The notes beneath the pieces were generated by a model that did not search any database, was not told the DNA's origin, and saw only the letters and a list, made by a program, of their open reading frames with translations. This document shows, one piece after another, positions 1-7,866 of a stretch of DNA of 64,000 nt. The position numbers and the translations under genes were made by a program. The first letter of the stretch is position 1, and each line of letters opens with the position of its first letter. The DNA is from Sphingobacteriaceae bacterium (GTDB taxonomy: Bacteria; Bacteroidota; Bacteroidia; B-17B0; Aurantibacillaceae): assembly GCA_016709575.1 (NCBI GenBank), contig JADJMM010000008.1:191690-255689 (forward strand), written 5' to 3'.

Positions 1-2
1 AA

Positions 3-218
3 TTTGAGTTAATACCTCACAAAGCATATGGTAAGAGTTGGTTAAGAATATACGCTGTTCAATTGGAATCGAATGTATATGTTGTAACAGGAGGAATGAT
101 TAAGCTTACTCATTTGATTGAAGATACCGAATATGGCAAATTGGAATTACAGAAAATCGCTAGAACAAAAGGCTTCTTAAAGGAAATTGGATGTTTTGGT
201 TTAGATGGGTTATTATAG
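3..218 (+). CDS. HigB/RelE-type toxin, C-terminal part (cut by window edge)
   Basis: An open frame of 71 residues enters from the left edge and stops at 216-218. It reads as the end of a small toxin of the phage Gp49-like/HigB type: a basic segment with KSWLRIYAV, then the TGGMIKLTH strand typical of these proteins, then a helical tail. It lies 8 bp before an XRE antitoxin gene, the toxin-first order of higBA. By family knowledge such toxins are ribosome-dependent mRNA endonucleases, but the catalytic residues cannot be judged because the N-terminus lies outside the window. The call rests on the short motif and on context. Confidence 0.5.
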   Translation, partial: FELIPHKAYGKSWLRIYAVQLESNVYVVTGGMIKLTHLIEDTEYGKLELQKIARTKGFLKEIGCFGLDGLL

Positions 219-226
219 AATTAAAT

Positions 227-688
227 ATGACAAATAAAGATATATTAAAACAGCACCTTTCTAAGAAAAAATCAACTTGGAAGGAAGATGCTAAATGGAG
301 AAAAGAGAATGATTTTTGGCTTGAAACTTCTCAGCGAATAGCTATAAAAATATTATTGGAATTAAGAAATAGAAATATTTCTAAGACTGAGTTTTCTTTT
401 GTTATGGGTGTTCGTCCTCAGCAAGTGAATACAATTCTTAAAGGAAGAGAAAATCTTACGTTAAAAACAATTAGAAAAATTGAAAGAGTTCTGAATATTG
501 AATTAATTTCAATTGTAGATTCTTCGGTTATATTAAGTACAGGAGAAGTGTCAGAATATGTAGTCGAAGCTATTGCTATGAGTGAGAAAATGGCAAATCA
601 AGAGAAAGCAGTTGATGTAGTGATGACATCAAAGGCAAACGCAAAAAAAGATAATACGCAAGATAATAATTACGCAATGGCAGCCTAA
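227..688 (+). CDS. XRE-family HTH antitoxin (HigA-like)
   Basis: This 153-residue protein has a central helix-turn-helix of the Cro/CI (XRE) type at about residues 40-95, including ISKTEFSFVMGVRPQQVN and an ENLTLKTIRKIE continuation. The start at 227 (MTNKDILKQ) is preferred over an upstream in-frame ATG at 191 because the latter would overlap the toxin end. The spacing to the toxin is then 8 bp. The C-terminal third is polar and low in complexity (Ala, Asn, Lys), as in tails that bind toxin or chaperone. Inferred role: DNA-binding antitoxin that neutralises the upstream toxin and represses the operon. The downstream SecB-like gene suggests the antitoxin may depend on a chaperone. Confidence 0.75.
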   Translation: MTNKDILKQHLSKKKSTWKEDAKWRKENDFWLETSQRIAIKILLELRNRNISKTEFSFVMGVRPQQVNTILKGRENLTLKTIRKIERVLNIELISIVDSSVILSTGEVSEYVVEAIAMSEKMANQEKAVDVVMTSKANAKKDNTQDNNYAMAA

Positions 689-689
689 T

Positions 690-1146
690 ATGAATGATCT
701 CAAAACAATCTTATAAAGTACGGATTAAGGGCAATAGAAACTGCTAAATTTAACCTAACAATTCCTCAAATAAAACTGGAGGAAGGACAAATTGCTGAAA
801 TTAATTACCACATTGATCCTAAAGTAAAGTACATTGTAAAGACGACCTAATTCTAATAAATGTTGCTATAAAAGGTTATGTAAAACAGACTGAACAGGTT
901 TTATTAGAGGCTGAGAATGTTTTCGTTTATCACGCAATTAATTTAAAAGATTATTTAGAGCTAACCGAAAAGAAAAAATATATAAGTTTAAAAAATCCAA
1001 ATGACGAAGGATTGATAGTTATTCTAATTGGTGTTTCGGTGTCTACAATGAGGGGAATTATTTTTGAAAAATGTAAAGGAACAATACTTCAATTTAGTCC
1101 TATACCAATTTTAAATCCCTCGACTTTTATTAAAAAGAATGAATAG
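690..1146 (+). pseudogene. SecB-like chaperone, frameshifted (TAC-type partner)
   Basis: Two frames cover one protein of about 150 residues, the usual SecB length. The first frame (from about 707 to a stop near 850) gives IKYGLRAIETAKFNLTIPQI and a strand-rich middle. A second frame picks up at about 859 and runs to the stop at 1144-1146, with VYHAINLKDYLEL, then SVSTMRGIIFEKCKGT and a PIPILNPSTFI ending. That ending resembles the conserved C-terminal part of SecB-like proteins (an S/T-x-RG stretch followed by a P-x-x-NP motif). The gene begins 1-5 bp after the antitoxin stop, so toxin, antitoxin and chaperone are probably cotranscribed. Frame changes lie near 700-710 and 845-860. SecB assignment is from pattern recognition and is moderate. 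Confidence 0.5.
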
Positions 1147-1195
1147 AGTCTATAGTAAATGTTTTGCTTAACTAAAATATCCAAATTTATTTAAT

Positions 1196-2321
1196 ATGAA
1201 TCCTCCAATTTTTAAAATTGTGGATGTTTTAAAAAAGGTTCAAAAGTCAGAACCTGTAGACAATTCTTATACAAATAAGTATTTAAGAAGTTTATTGGCG
1301 GATTTTGAGGAGGAAATAGTTGTATATTTTAGTAAAATAATAATGGTATCAATAAGTCCTTTGAGGATTTATATGATACCGTTTATAAGTTAAAGCTAAT
1401 ATCAAATTTTATTGTTATTGGAGAAAATGTAATAAAAGAGATTTCTGAGGAAGATTGGATAAATAATACAATAATAGAAATTCACCAAAAGATTTTTCGT
1501 CTGAGTTAAATGTTGGGCTTATAAAGTCTTTAGAAAATTTTAGAGATTACAATAATTTTCATCTTCTAAAAAACCTTAGCATAAAGGATGTTAGTGATTT
1601 TTTAAGTAATCCAGTTGTAAATGAAAATATAAGAAAGCCAAAATTCCAAGAACTAATTTATAATAATATTTATACGAGTGAAGAAAAAAAAGAAGCTGAG
1701 AGATTTAAAGAGTTTCTTTTTGATGCTTTGTCGGTCGAATACGGAGGTATACTTTACTATTTATGTAACGAAAAAAGATTAAATTTTGAGAAAACCATTT
1801 TTGAAGAACTCTTACATTTTTCCAATAATGCTTTAAACAGATATCAAGGTAAAGTCACCAACTTCAAATTAATTTCTAATATTGATAGTTTAGCTGCATA
1901 TTATCAAAAACAGATTGATGATATAAAAAAATTTGTATTGAAGAGTGGAGATTCAAAATCTTTAGAGGAAGATATTTTGAATGTTCTTAATGGTATTTAC
2001 GAACTTGGAGAATTGGAAGCTGGGTGGGATGATGAAGAATCAAAGCCAATTAACCACGGGAGTATTCAGATGGGACTTAGCATAGCTTCAAACATTTTTA
2101 TGAAGTATAATAAAGTGCCATCTTTTATAGCTCCTACTGTCTATTCTGGAGTTCTAATCGAGTATTCAGTAATTAATGATAGGATTGATATACGAATTGG
2201 CGATAGAGGCGAAAGTGAAGTCATAATTAATTATATTAGAAATAAGGAACTTGTGAATCAAAGGGTGCATTTTAGTTACGATTTTTTAAATAATCTATGG
2301 AACAAGGACCAGAAGAAATAA
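1196..2321 (+). pseudogene. Hypothetical protein with GWD motif, first gene of an unknown two-gene module (frameshifted)
   Basis: Three frame segments join into one protein of about 375 residues. They start at 1196 (MNPPIFKIVDVLKK), change frame near 1340 and again near 1490, and the last frame runs to 2321. The C-terminal third has LGELEAGWDDEESKPIN, a helix, then PSFIAPTVYSGVLIEYSV and an alternating strand pattern. I recall a widespread uncharacterised family with a W-D-x-x-G/E-A-x-P motif followed by a P-x-x-P...G-x-x-x-E-W/Y segment, and this matches its shape. There is no signal peptide or membrane segment. It overlaps the next gene by 25 bp (2297-2321), which supports co-translation. 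Function unknown. It is adjacent to the toxin-antitoxin-chaperone genes. Confidence 0.5.
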
Positions 2322-2788
2322 AAAGAGAATTAAAAGATCCTGTAGGAAGTGAAATTAATTCAGAATCAATTTCTGAAATGATGGGATCTGAAAATCCTGA
2401 AAAAGTCGTTGTAGCAAATGAAACTTTATTAGTAAGAATGGTTCCAGATAAATATGTTAGAAAAGATCAAACCGTAACCTCTGATGCGTTCTGACCAAAA
2501 CCTAAAAATAATCCACCAACAAATCTTGAAAAAAATGTTTCTACATCACCAAGAACTTGTTTTAAGTCAAACGAAGATTTAAAAAAATATAAGGATAGTA
2601 GAAGAAAACATATGTTATTTCAAATAAAAGCTCAATTTCCAAATGAATGTAATTATCCGGCTATTCAAGACAAAGAATGTCATATTGGTATAACTGGTGA
2701 TATGGTTAAACTTTCAACTGATGAAAAAACACTCCAAATTTTAGCCGATAATTCAACTCTCTTATACCCCATTAGCGCGGATTTGTAA
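2297..2788 (+). pseudogene. Hypothetical protein, second gene of the module, interrupted by an in-frame TGA
   Basis: The frame opens at 2297 inside the end of the previous gene. Residues 45-65 are ETLLVRMVPDKYV followed by VTSDAF, then a TGA at 2492-2494. The same frame continues without break for 97 more codons (PKPKNNPPTNLE onward, with CHIGITGDMVKLSTDEK) to a TAA at 2786-2788. A single base change (CGA or TGG to TGA) would explain the break. The L-x-R-x-[IV]-P plus S-x-A-F arrangement resembles uncharacterised proteins that I recall lying next to the GWD family. The last six codons coincide with a REP-like palindrome, so the natural C-terminus may have been replaced. Function unknown. Confidence 0.45.
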
Positions 2789-2797
2789 TCCGTGCCT
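2768..2797. repeat. REP-like palindrome
   Basis: CGGATT-TGT-AATCCG at 2778-2792 is a perfect 6-bp inverted repeat, extended by G-T, C-G and G-C pairs on the outside, and preceded by CCCATTAGCG. Short palindromes of this exact style (GGATT...AATCC) are common REP/RAYT-associated elements in Bacteroidota. It overlaps the last codons and stop of the preceding gene. No RAYT transposase is seen in the window. Confidence 0.5.
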
Positions 2798-2829
2798 GTA
2801 ACCTTTAGCAGTAATTGTATTATAGGTAA

Positions 2830-3498
2830 ATGAAACACATTTTCTCTCTTTCCTTCTTTGTTCTAATCTCTATTTCGCAAGCACAAGAGCTGGTACCCGA
2901 TGGTGGTTTCGAGAATGTACAACGCTTACCTACCAAAGAAAGCAATCATATTTTCTGCACCAAAAAATTGGGTCACCCCCAACGCCACCAACGCCGATTA
3001 TTATCACAAAGATGCTGAAGACGGAGCAGTAAGTGTTCCCTTAAACCGTTTCGGTAAACAAGAAGCCCACAGCGGCAAAGCCTTCGCCGGCATTTGCATA
3101 GAGGAAAATTTTATAGAATATATTGAGAGCCCCCTCACACAAACCCTCGAAAAAGATAAAGAATACCTAATAGAGTTTTACATCAGTCAAGCCGATTTCC
3201 GTCTCGCCAAAGTAAAAGAGTTTGGCTTGATGTTTTTAGATAAAGTTCGTTTCAGTTATGCAAAAAGAGGCATACCCAACAAACCACCCGTAAACTTTTA
3301 TTTAAAAAAGGCTACAAGAATAATAAAGAGTGGGTAAAACTCTCCGCCACCTACACCGCCGAAGGTTTCGAGAAAGCTTTCATCCTAGGTTATTTCAATT
3401 ACGATTATCCAAAAGGCTATCCCAAAAAAGCACATTACTATATCGATGATGTTTCCATCACCGAAGTAATACACGTTAATTCAACGAAGGGGAATTAG
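2830..3498 (+). pseudogene. Secreted hypothetical protein, carbohydrate-binding-like fold (frameshifted)
   Basis: This starts with a clear signal peptide (MKHIFSLSFFVLISISQAQ) and LVPDGGFE, the typical start of Bacteroidota secreted proteins or N-terminal domains whose first strand reads LVPNGSFE. The frame changes near 2955-2975 in an A-run, after which KNWVTPNATNADYY continues. It changes again near 3305 in another A-run, giving EWVKLSATYTAEG and a final HYYIDDVSI strand before the stop at 3496-3498. About 222 residues in total. The pattern (strand, W-x-x-P-N, ...YIDDVSI) is like the jelly-roll domains that precede OmpA domains or T9SS tags, but neither is present here. Likely exported to the periplasm or surface; ligand unknown. 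Confidence 0.55.
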
Positions 3499-3503
3499 AG
3501 TAG

Positions 3504-3645
3504 CAATTTCCCTTCTCCTCGTAGGAGAAGGTGTCTGCCTTTGGCAGACGGATGAGGTTAATTATGTGGAAGAAATTCTCTTACAGCCGTAGTAACCTCT
3601 CCCACCACGCAAGCGTGGTTCCCCCTCTCCTGTAAGGAGAGGGAA
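3504..3645. repeat. Palindromic repeat family R1, copy A
   Basis: About 142 bp containing four hairpins in a row: CTTCTCCT...AGGAGAAG, GTCTGCC-TTT-GGCAGAC, CCACGC-AA-GCGTGG and CCCTCTCC...GGAGAGGG. The two halves are also roughly inverted (GATGAGGTTA against TAACCTC). It begins 5 bp after a stop codon. A close copy lies at 5656-5800 and a half copy at 7646-7699. No transposase is inside, so it is a MITE/REP-like non-coding element. Confidence 0.8.
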
Positions 3646-3735
3646 GGTTGTTTTTTTAAACAAATTCAAAATTGCTATAATCTGTAGCAGGGATTTAAAA
3701 AACCTTGTAATAATTTTGTTTTAAAATAAGAACAG

Positions 3736-4271
3736 ATGAAGCATAAATTATCTATTACTGATGAGCAAATTGAGAGAAGTATATACTTAATAAGAGGAAA
3801 AAGGTAATGATTGATAGGATTTGGCGCGCCTTTATGGAGTTGAAACGAGGGTGTTAAATCAAGCAGTTAAAAGAAACGTAAGAAGATTTCCGGATGATTT
3901 TATGTTTAAATTAACCCCTTCAGAGTTTGAAAATTGGATATCACAATTTGTGATATCCAATTCTGAAAAATGGGATGCGAAAACCGCCTTTAGTTTTTAC
4001 TGAACAAGGAGTGGCCATGTTGTCGAGTGTTTTAAATAGTGAAACGGCCATTGATGTAAATATTCAAATAATTCGGATTTTCACCAGAATGAGACAATTA
4101 TTGGTATCACATAAAGATCTTTTGTTGAAAATTGAGCAAATAGAAAAAAAGGTTACTAATCAGGATGAGAAAGTGGAGTTACTGTTTAAGTATGTAAAGA
4201 AATTTATTCAGAGCGAGGAGGAACGACCTAAGATCGGCTATAAAATTTCAAATAGAAGCAAAGTATTTTAA
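3736..4271 (+). pseudogene. ORF6N domain protein (phage-type DNA-binding), frameshifted
   Basis: About 178 residues when the frames are joined, the normal length for stand-alone ORF6N proteins. The start at 3736 reads MKHKLSITDEQIERSIYLIR. LYGVETRVLNQAVKRN and RRFPDDFMFKL follow, then PPLVFTEQGVAMLSSVLNS and a C-terminal coiled coil (LLLKIEQIEKKVTNQDEKVE). The first break is near 3810, where one G is missing from a GGG run before LARLYG. The second is near 3962, one extra A in an A-run. Restoring both gives a full domain. ORF6N occurs in phage and in mobile parts of Bacteroidota chromosomes; its target is unknown. Its presence supports the view that this region is accessory. Confidence 0.8.
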
Positions 4272-4272
4272 G

Positions 4273-4443
4273 GCAAAACCCCTCTGCCAATCCGCCTTCG
4301 GCGACCACTCTGTTTTTTTTGTAGTACAAAAAAAACCTGTCTCTCCTTGGCAGGAGAGAAGCAAATCCCATGCACAAAACAACTCCCCGCCTGCCAAGGA
4401 GGGGACAGTCTGGGCTGAAAGCCGACAGGGGTGGTCAACCCCA
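4273..4443. repeat. Palindromic repeat, second family (R2)
   Basis: A 171-bp non-coding block starting 2 bp after the ORF6N stop. It contains CCTTGGCAGG at about 4346-4355 and its exact reverse complement CCTGCCAAGG at about 4390-4399, each embedded in its own stem (CTCTCC...GGAGAG and CTCCCC...GGGG), with outer CCCCTCTG and CAGGGGTGG blocks. Unlike R1 in sequence but similar in build. It is followed by AAACATTA-type AT-rich tandem stretches (4444-4482) that also occur before 7046. Confidence 0.7.
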
Positions 4444-4534
4444 AAACATTAAACATCAAACATTAAACAACAAACATTAAACATTTTGTACCTTTCCTCC
4501 ACATTCTGCATTCCACAGCAAAAGCAATTCTCAA

Positions 4535-5654
4535 ATGAAAAAACAATTTCTTCTTTATCTGCTCTTAATTTGCACGATATCATTTTCTCAAACACAAAAA
4601 ACCGATCCTTATTATGTTCAGCCTTACGATACTGTTTCGCCTTATCATCCAAGTACAATTGTTCGCTTTATTCAGCAAGATAAAAAAGGCAACATGTGGT
4701 TTGGAAGTTGGACGGGCATCGTAAAATACGATGGTAAAGTCTTCACCAATTATATGCTCAAAGAAAGTCTCATTCCCTTCCATACATTTTGCGTCCGAGA
4801 AATGACGAACGGCGATCTCTGGTTCGGTACTGTGCGCGGAGGAGCTTATCGTTATGATGGAAAAACATGGACACTTTATACAACAGAGAACGGTCTCGCT
4901 GATGATTTGATTTCTGATTTTATGGAAGACAAGAACGGAAAAGTATGGATCTCCACCGACGGTGGTATTAGTATTTTTGATCCTACCGTTCCAATTACTC
5001 CCGGTGCAAGGGCAGGCGTAATTACACCCGCAGGCGCAAGCATCAGTTCAAAAAAAGGATTCACCAATTATAATACAACAGATGGTTTGTGTTTCGATCG
5101 CACTTGGGGATCTATGTTAGACAAAACAGGAAAAGTATGGATTTACACCCGCGGTGGTGTGAGCATTTGCGATCCTTCTATCGCCAATAATAAAGTGGAT
5201 AAAGAATTAGTCGCAGCAAACAAAGTGAAGAAACCATTCGAGCAATTTTATATTAAACCGGGTGTTCCTTTTACTAACGCACGTTGTGTGATACAAGATA
5301 AAAAAGGCATCATTTGGATTGGCGGAGGAGACGGACTTTACAGTTACAATCCCGCCATAAAAGCGATAGTCTAACTAAACACATGAATAATTTCATCGGC
5401 TACATAATGGAAGACAAAGCCGGCAACTTATGGATAAGCTGTGGTGTTGAAGGTGGAATGGCGCTTTATAAATACACACCTTCTGCAGTGTATGGAGAAA
5501 AGGATGGTCCGTTTACAGAAATAAAAAAATATCTCCCGGTCAAGTTTTCGAATCAACAGAAGACAAAGACGGAAATATTTGGTTTGGAACTGTGACTGGT
5601 CCGATGAAATACAATCCGACCACGAAAGAGTTTACGGAGTTTAGGAGGAAATAG
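4535..5654 (+). CDS. Secreted two-component-regulator propeller protein (frameshifted)
   Basis: A signal peptide (MKKQFLLYLLLICTISFSQ) is followed by repeated Reg_prop units, each with a D-x-x-G-x-x-W-[FI]-G/S core: QQDKKGNMWFGSWTGI, TNGDLWFGTVRGG, EDKNGKVWISTDGG, DKTGKVWIYTRGG, QDKKGIIWIGGGDG, EDKAGNLWISCG and DKDGNIWFGTVTG. The main frame runs to 5374. Indels near 5365 and 5540 move the frame, and the last blade and stop are at 5654. About 373 residues. There is no kinase, Y_Y_Y or effector domain, so it is a free exported propeller, probably a ligand-binding periplasmic protein or lipid-free sensor partner. An R1 repeat follows 1 bp after the stop. Confidence 0.7.
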
Positions 5655-5655
5655 C

Positions 5656-5800
5656 CAATTTCCCTTCTCCTCATAGGAGAAGGTGTCTGCCTTTGGCAGA
5701 CGGATGAGGTTACTTCTTATGGAAGAAATCTCTTTTATCCGTAGTAACCTCTCCCACCACGCCAAGGCGCGGTCCCCCCTCTCCTGTAAGGAGAGGGAAT
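5656..5800. repeat. Palindromic repeat family R1, copy B
   Basis: Nearly identical to the copy at 3504-3645 over its full length, including the GTCTGCC-TTT-GGCAGAC hairpin and the CCCTCTCC...GGAGAGGG end. The CCACGC hairpin carries an insertion (CCACGCCAAGGCGCGG). It begins directly after the stop of the propeller gene. Confidence 0.8.
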
Positions 5801-5877
5801 AGTCCGTATTCTAAATAAACCTCATTTCTTTTGTACCTTTCCACTAAATCCTGCATTGCATAGGGAAAGAACCAGAT

Positions 5878-6458
5878 TTGAAAGCATTAGTATTTATAAT
5901 AAGTCTCTTTACATTAACTGCAGTTGGACAAACTAATGATGTTCAATATGACTTACCAAGCCCCGCAGGATGGGGAACCGAGAAAATTCCTTTTCCTATT
6001 AGTTTCGCGCCCTCTATTGAGTATAAAGGAGTAGAAGAAATACGTTTCACGCCGGGATGGGCCAGAAAAGATAGCGCCGATTATTGGAGTTATGTTTTTT
6101 TATGGCACCTCGATGGCAAACAAAAATAGATGCTAAAACGATTGAAAGTCATTTGAAAGTTTATTACGAAGGACTCGCCTCTGCAACAAAGTCTGTACCC
6201 CGCGAGAAATTAATTCCTGTTGTGGTAAAGAACAAAGTAGAAAAAACATTCAGTACTTATGAAGCTTGTTTTGAAGGTACAGTTTACATGTTGGATTATA
6301 TGTCGCAAAACCAATGACACTAAATTATAAAATACGTTTAACGACTTGTCCGGGCGAAGAAAAAACGTTTGTCTTTTAGATTATCGCCTCAACCTTATAC
6401 ACATGAGGTTTGGAAAGGTTTGGAAAAAGTATGTAGTGATTTTAAATGTAAGAAATAA
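5878..6458 (+). CDS. Secreted hypothetical protein (frameshifted)
   Basis: A TTG start at 5878 gives a hydrophobic leader (LVFIISLFTLTAVGQ), then DLPSPAGWGTEKIPFPISFA and a region rich in aromatic and charged residues (FTPGWARKDSADYWSY). The frame shifts near 6100 (continuing as KIDAKTIESHLKVYYEGL, with a Cys in YEACFEGTVYMLDY) and again near 6375, ending RLSPQPYTHEVWKGLEKVC and the stop at 6456-6458. About 193 residues. I do not recognise the family. It lies 14 bp before the ECF sigma gene and is probably cotranscribed with it. The upstream TTTTGTACCTTTCC block is shared with the region before 4535 and may be a promoter. Confidence 0.55.
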
Positions 6459-6472
6459 GCTCTGCGCTCCGT

Positions 6473-7014
6473 ATGGATAACGAAATAGAAAAACAATTAA
6501 TTGAAGAAAGTAAAACGAATCCCCAGAGTTTCGAGCGGCTCTATATAAAATACTATGAGCAAATTTTAAAGTTCGTTTACAAGCGTGTAGAAAGTTTGGA
6601 CGATACCAAAAGATATTACATCCACCGTTTTTATAAAAGCATTAAGTAATATTTCAAAGTATAAAGACATGGGCTTTCCCTTCTCAAGTTGGTTGTACAG
6701 AATTGCAATCAATGAGATAAATATGTTTTATAGAAAAACAAAAAAAGAACGCATCATTAGTTTAAACGAACATGGCTTAAAAAACATGGCAAGCGAATCA
6801 ACTGAGGTAGATGATGGATTAATCGCCACGCTTAAAAAATCATTATTGCATTTATCACCCGAAGATTTGAATTTAATTGAACTCCGCTTTTCGAGAACCG
6901 TCCTTTGCAGAAATGGGAGATATATTAGAAATAAGCGAAGCCAACGCAAAAATCAGAACGTACAGAGTCTTGGATAAATTAAGAGAAATATATTCTAAAG
7001 TAGAGCAACATTAA
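6473..7014 (+). CDS. ECF-type RNA polymerase sigma factor (frameshifted)
   Basis: The start at 6473 (MDNEIEKQLIEESKTNPQ) leads into sigma region 2 (FERLYIKYYEQILKFVYKRV, then FPFSSWLYRIAINEINMFYRK). Region 4 follows (LSPEDLNLIELRF, then FAEMGDILEISEANAKIRTY and VLDKLREIYSK). The frame is lost near 6606 (region 2.2, where a D-[IV]-T-S-x-VF reading is expected) and near 6895, where a T-run appears shortened (FFENRP expected). The joined product is about 180 residues, normal for ECF sigmas. It lies 31 bp before a membrane protein gene that may be its antagonist. Confidence 0.8.
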
Positions 7015-7045
7015 ACATCAAACACAAAAATATTAAACATTCATC

Positions 7046-7648
7046 ATGAATAATTATAAACTAATAGATAGTCGCCCCGAATTAACATCAGCCCAAGTGT
7101 TAGGTGGAATGAATTTCGCGGCAGTAAAAGCGGGAGCCTTAGCTACTACAACAACCATAGCAGGTGTAATCATCACAAAAGGACTCCTTACCAAACTTTT
7201 TATTTCGGCTATTGTGATATCATCGGCAGTGATGATGTATAATAAAGACAATGGAACTAGTGTTCCTGAGCAAAAAGAAATAATGACCTCTAATTCGATA
7301 AGTGAACCTAATCACTACGGAGAAAAACCTTTTACTTTACAAGAAACTGCTCAGGTAACGAGCGCAAATATTAAGCCAATCCGAATTGCCATTCCAACTG
7401 TGCAACCAAATGAGCAATTAACAGAGAAAGCAATTGAAAGCATAAAAGAAAAAACAAATGAAGTAACATCCAATGCTGTTTCAACATTAACATCACCAAC
7501 AAATGTGATGCAAATGATGACTATGCCAACTGTTGCGCTTACAAATCCGGGTCCTGCTGTTTGTCAGCCGGGCCCTAATTCAATACATAAAACCGCACCA
7601 GCATTCAATACCATTAATGTTTTACAAGTAAAAGATTCGGTGAAGTAA
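7046..7648 (+). CDS. Membrane-anchored hypothetical protein, possible anti-sigma partner
   Basis: This intact 200-residue protein has a short cytoplasmic N-terminus (MNNYKLIDSRPELTSAQ). One or two hydrophobic segments follow at about residues 28-66 (AALATTTTIAGVIITKG-like, then LFISAIVISSAVMM). The long exterior tail is rich in Thr, Ser, Pro and Asn with no recognisable domain. Position directly after an ECF sigma gene and the topology fit an anti-sigma or sigma-regulon membrane protein, but there is no zinc-binding ASD motif. The call is contextual. The stop codon overlaps the start of an R1 half-repeat. Confidence 0.5.
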   Translation: MNNYKLIDSRPELTSAQVLGGMNFAAVKAGALATTTTIAGVIITKGLLTKLFISAIVISSAVMMYNKDNGTSVPEQKEIMTSNSISEPNHYGEKPFTLQETAQVTSANIKPIRIAIPTVQPNEQLTEKAIESIKEKTNEVTSNAVSTLTSPTNVMQMMTMPTVALTNPGPAVCQPGPNSIHKTAPAFNTINVLQVKDSVK

Positions 7649-7699
7649 CCTCACCCACCACGCAAGCGTGGTCCCCCCTCTCCTCGTAGGAGAGGGAAA
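7646..7699. repeat. Palindromic repeat family R1, half copy C
   Basis: This corresponds to the right half of the R1 element: TAACCTC, CCACGC-AA-GCGTGG, then CCCTCTCC-TCGTA-GGAGAGGG. It begins within the stop codon of the preceding gene. The left half with the GGCAGAC hairpin is absent. Confidence 0.75.
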
Positions 7700-7866
7700 A
7701 GGCCTCTTAAAAACACATGCAACTTTTGTAAATTCTATCGTATTTAATATAAACCCATAAAACATTGAACTTTAAACCTTATAAAGTGTATCAACTATAA
7801 ATAAAGTTAATTATAAGTTAAAGTTTTAAAACACATTGTAACTATTCCTACTTTGCCGCATTATAT

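Noticed and set aside
4268..4783. Minus-strand small ORFs over the R2 repeat and propeller start
   Set aside because: They run through a palindromic non-coding repeat or lie antisense to a signal peptide and have no protein-like features.
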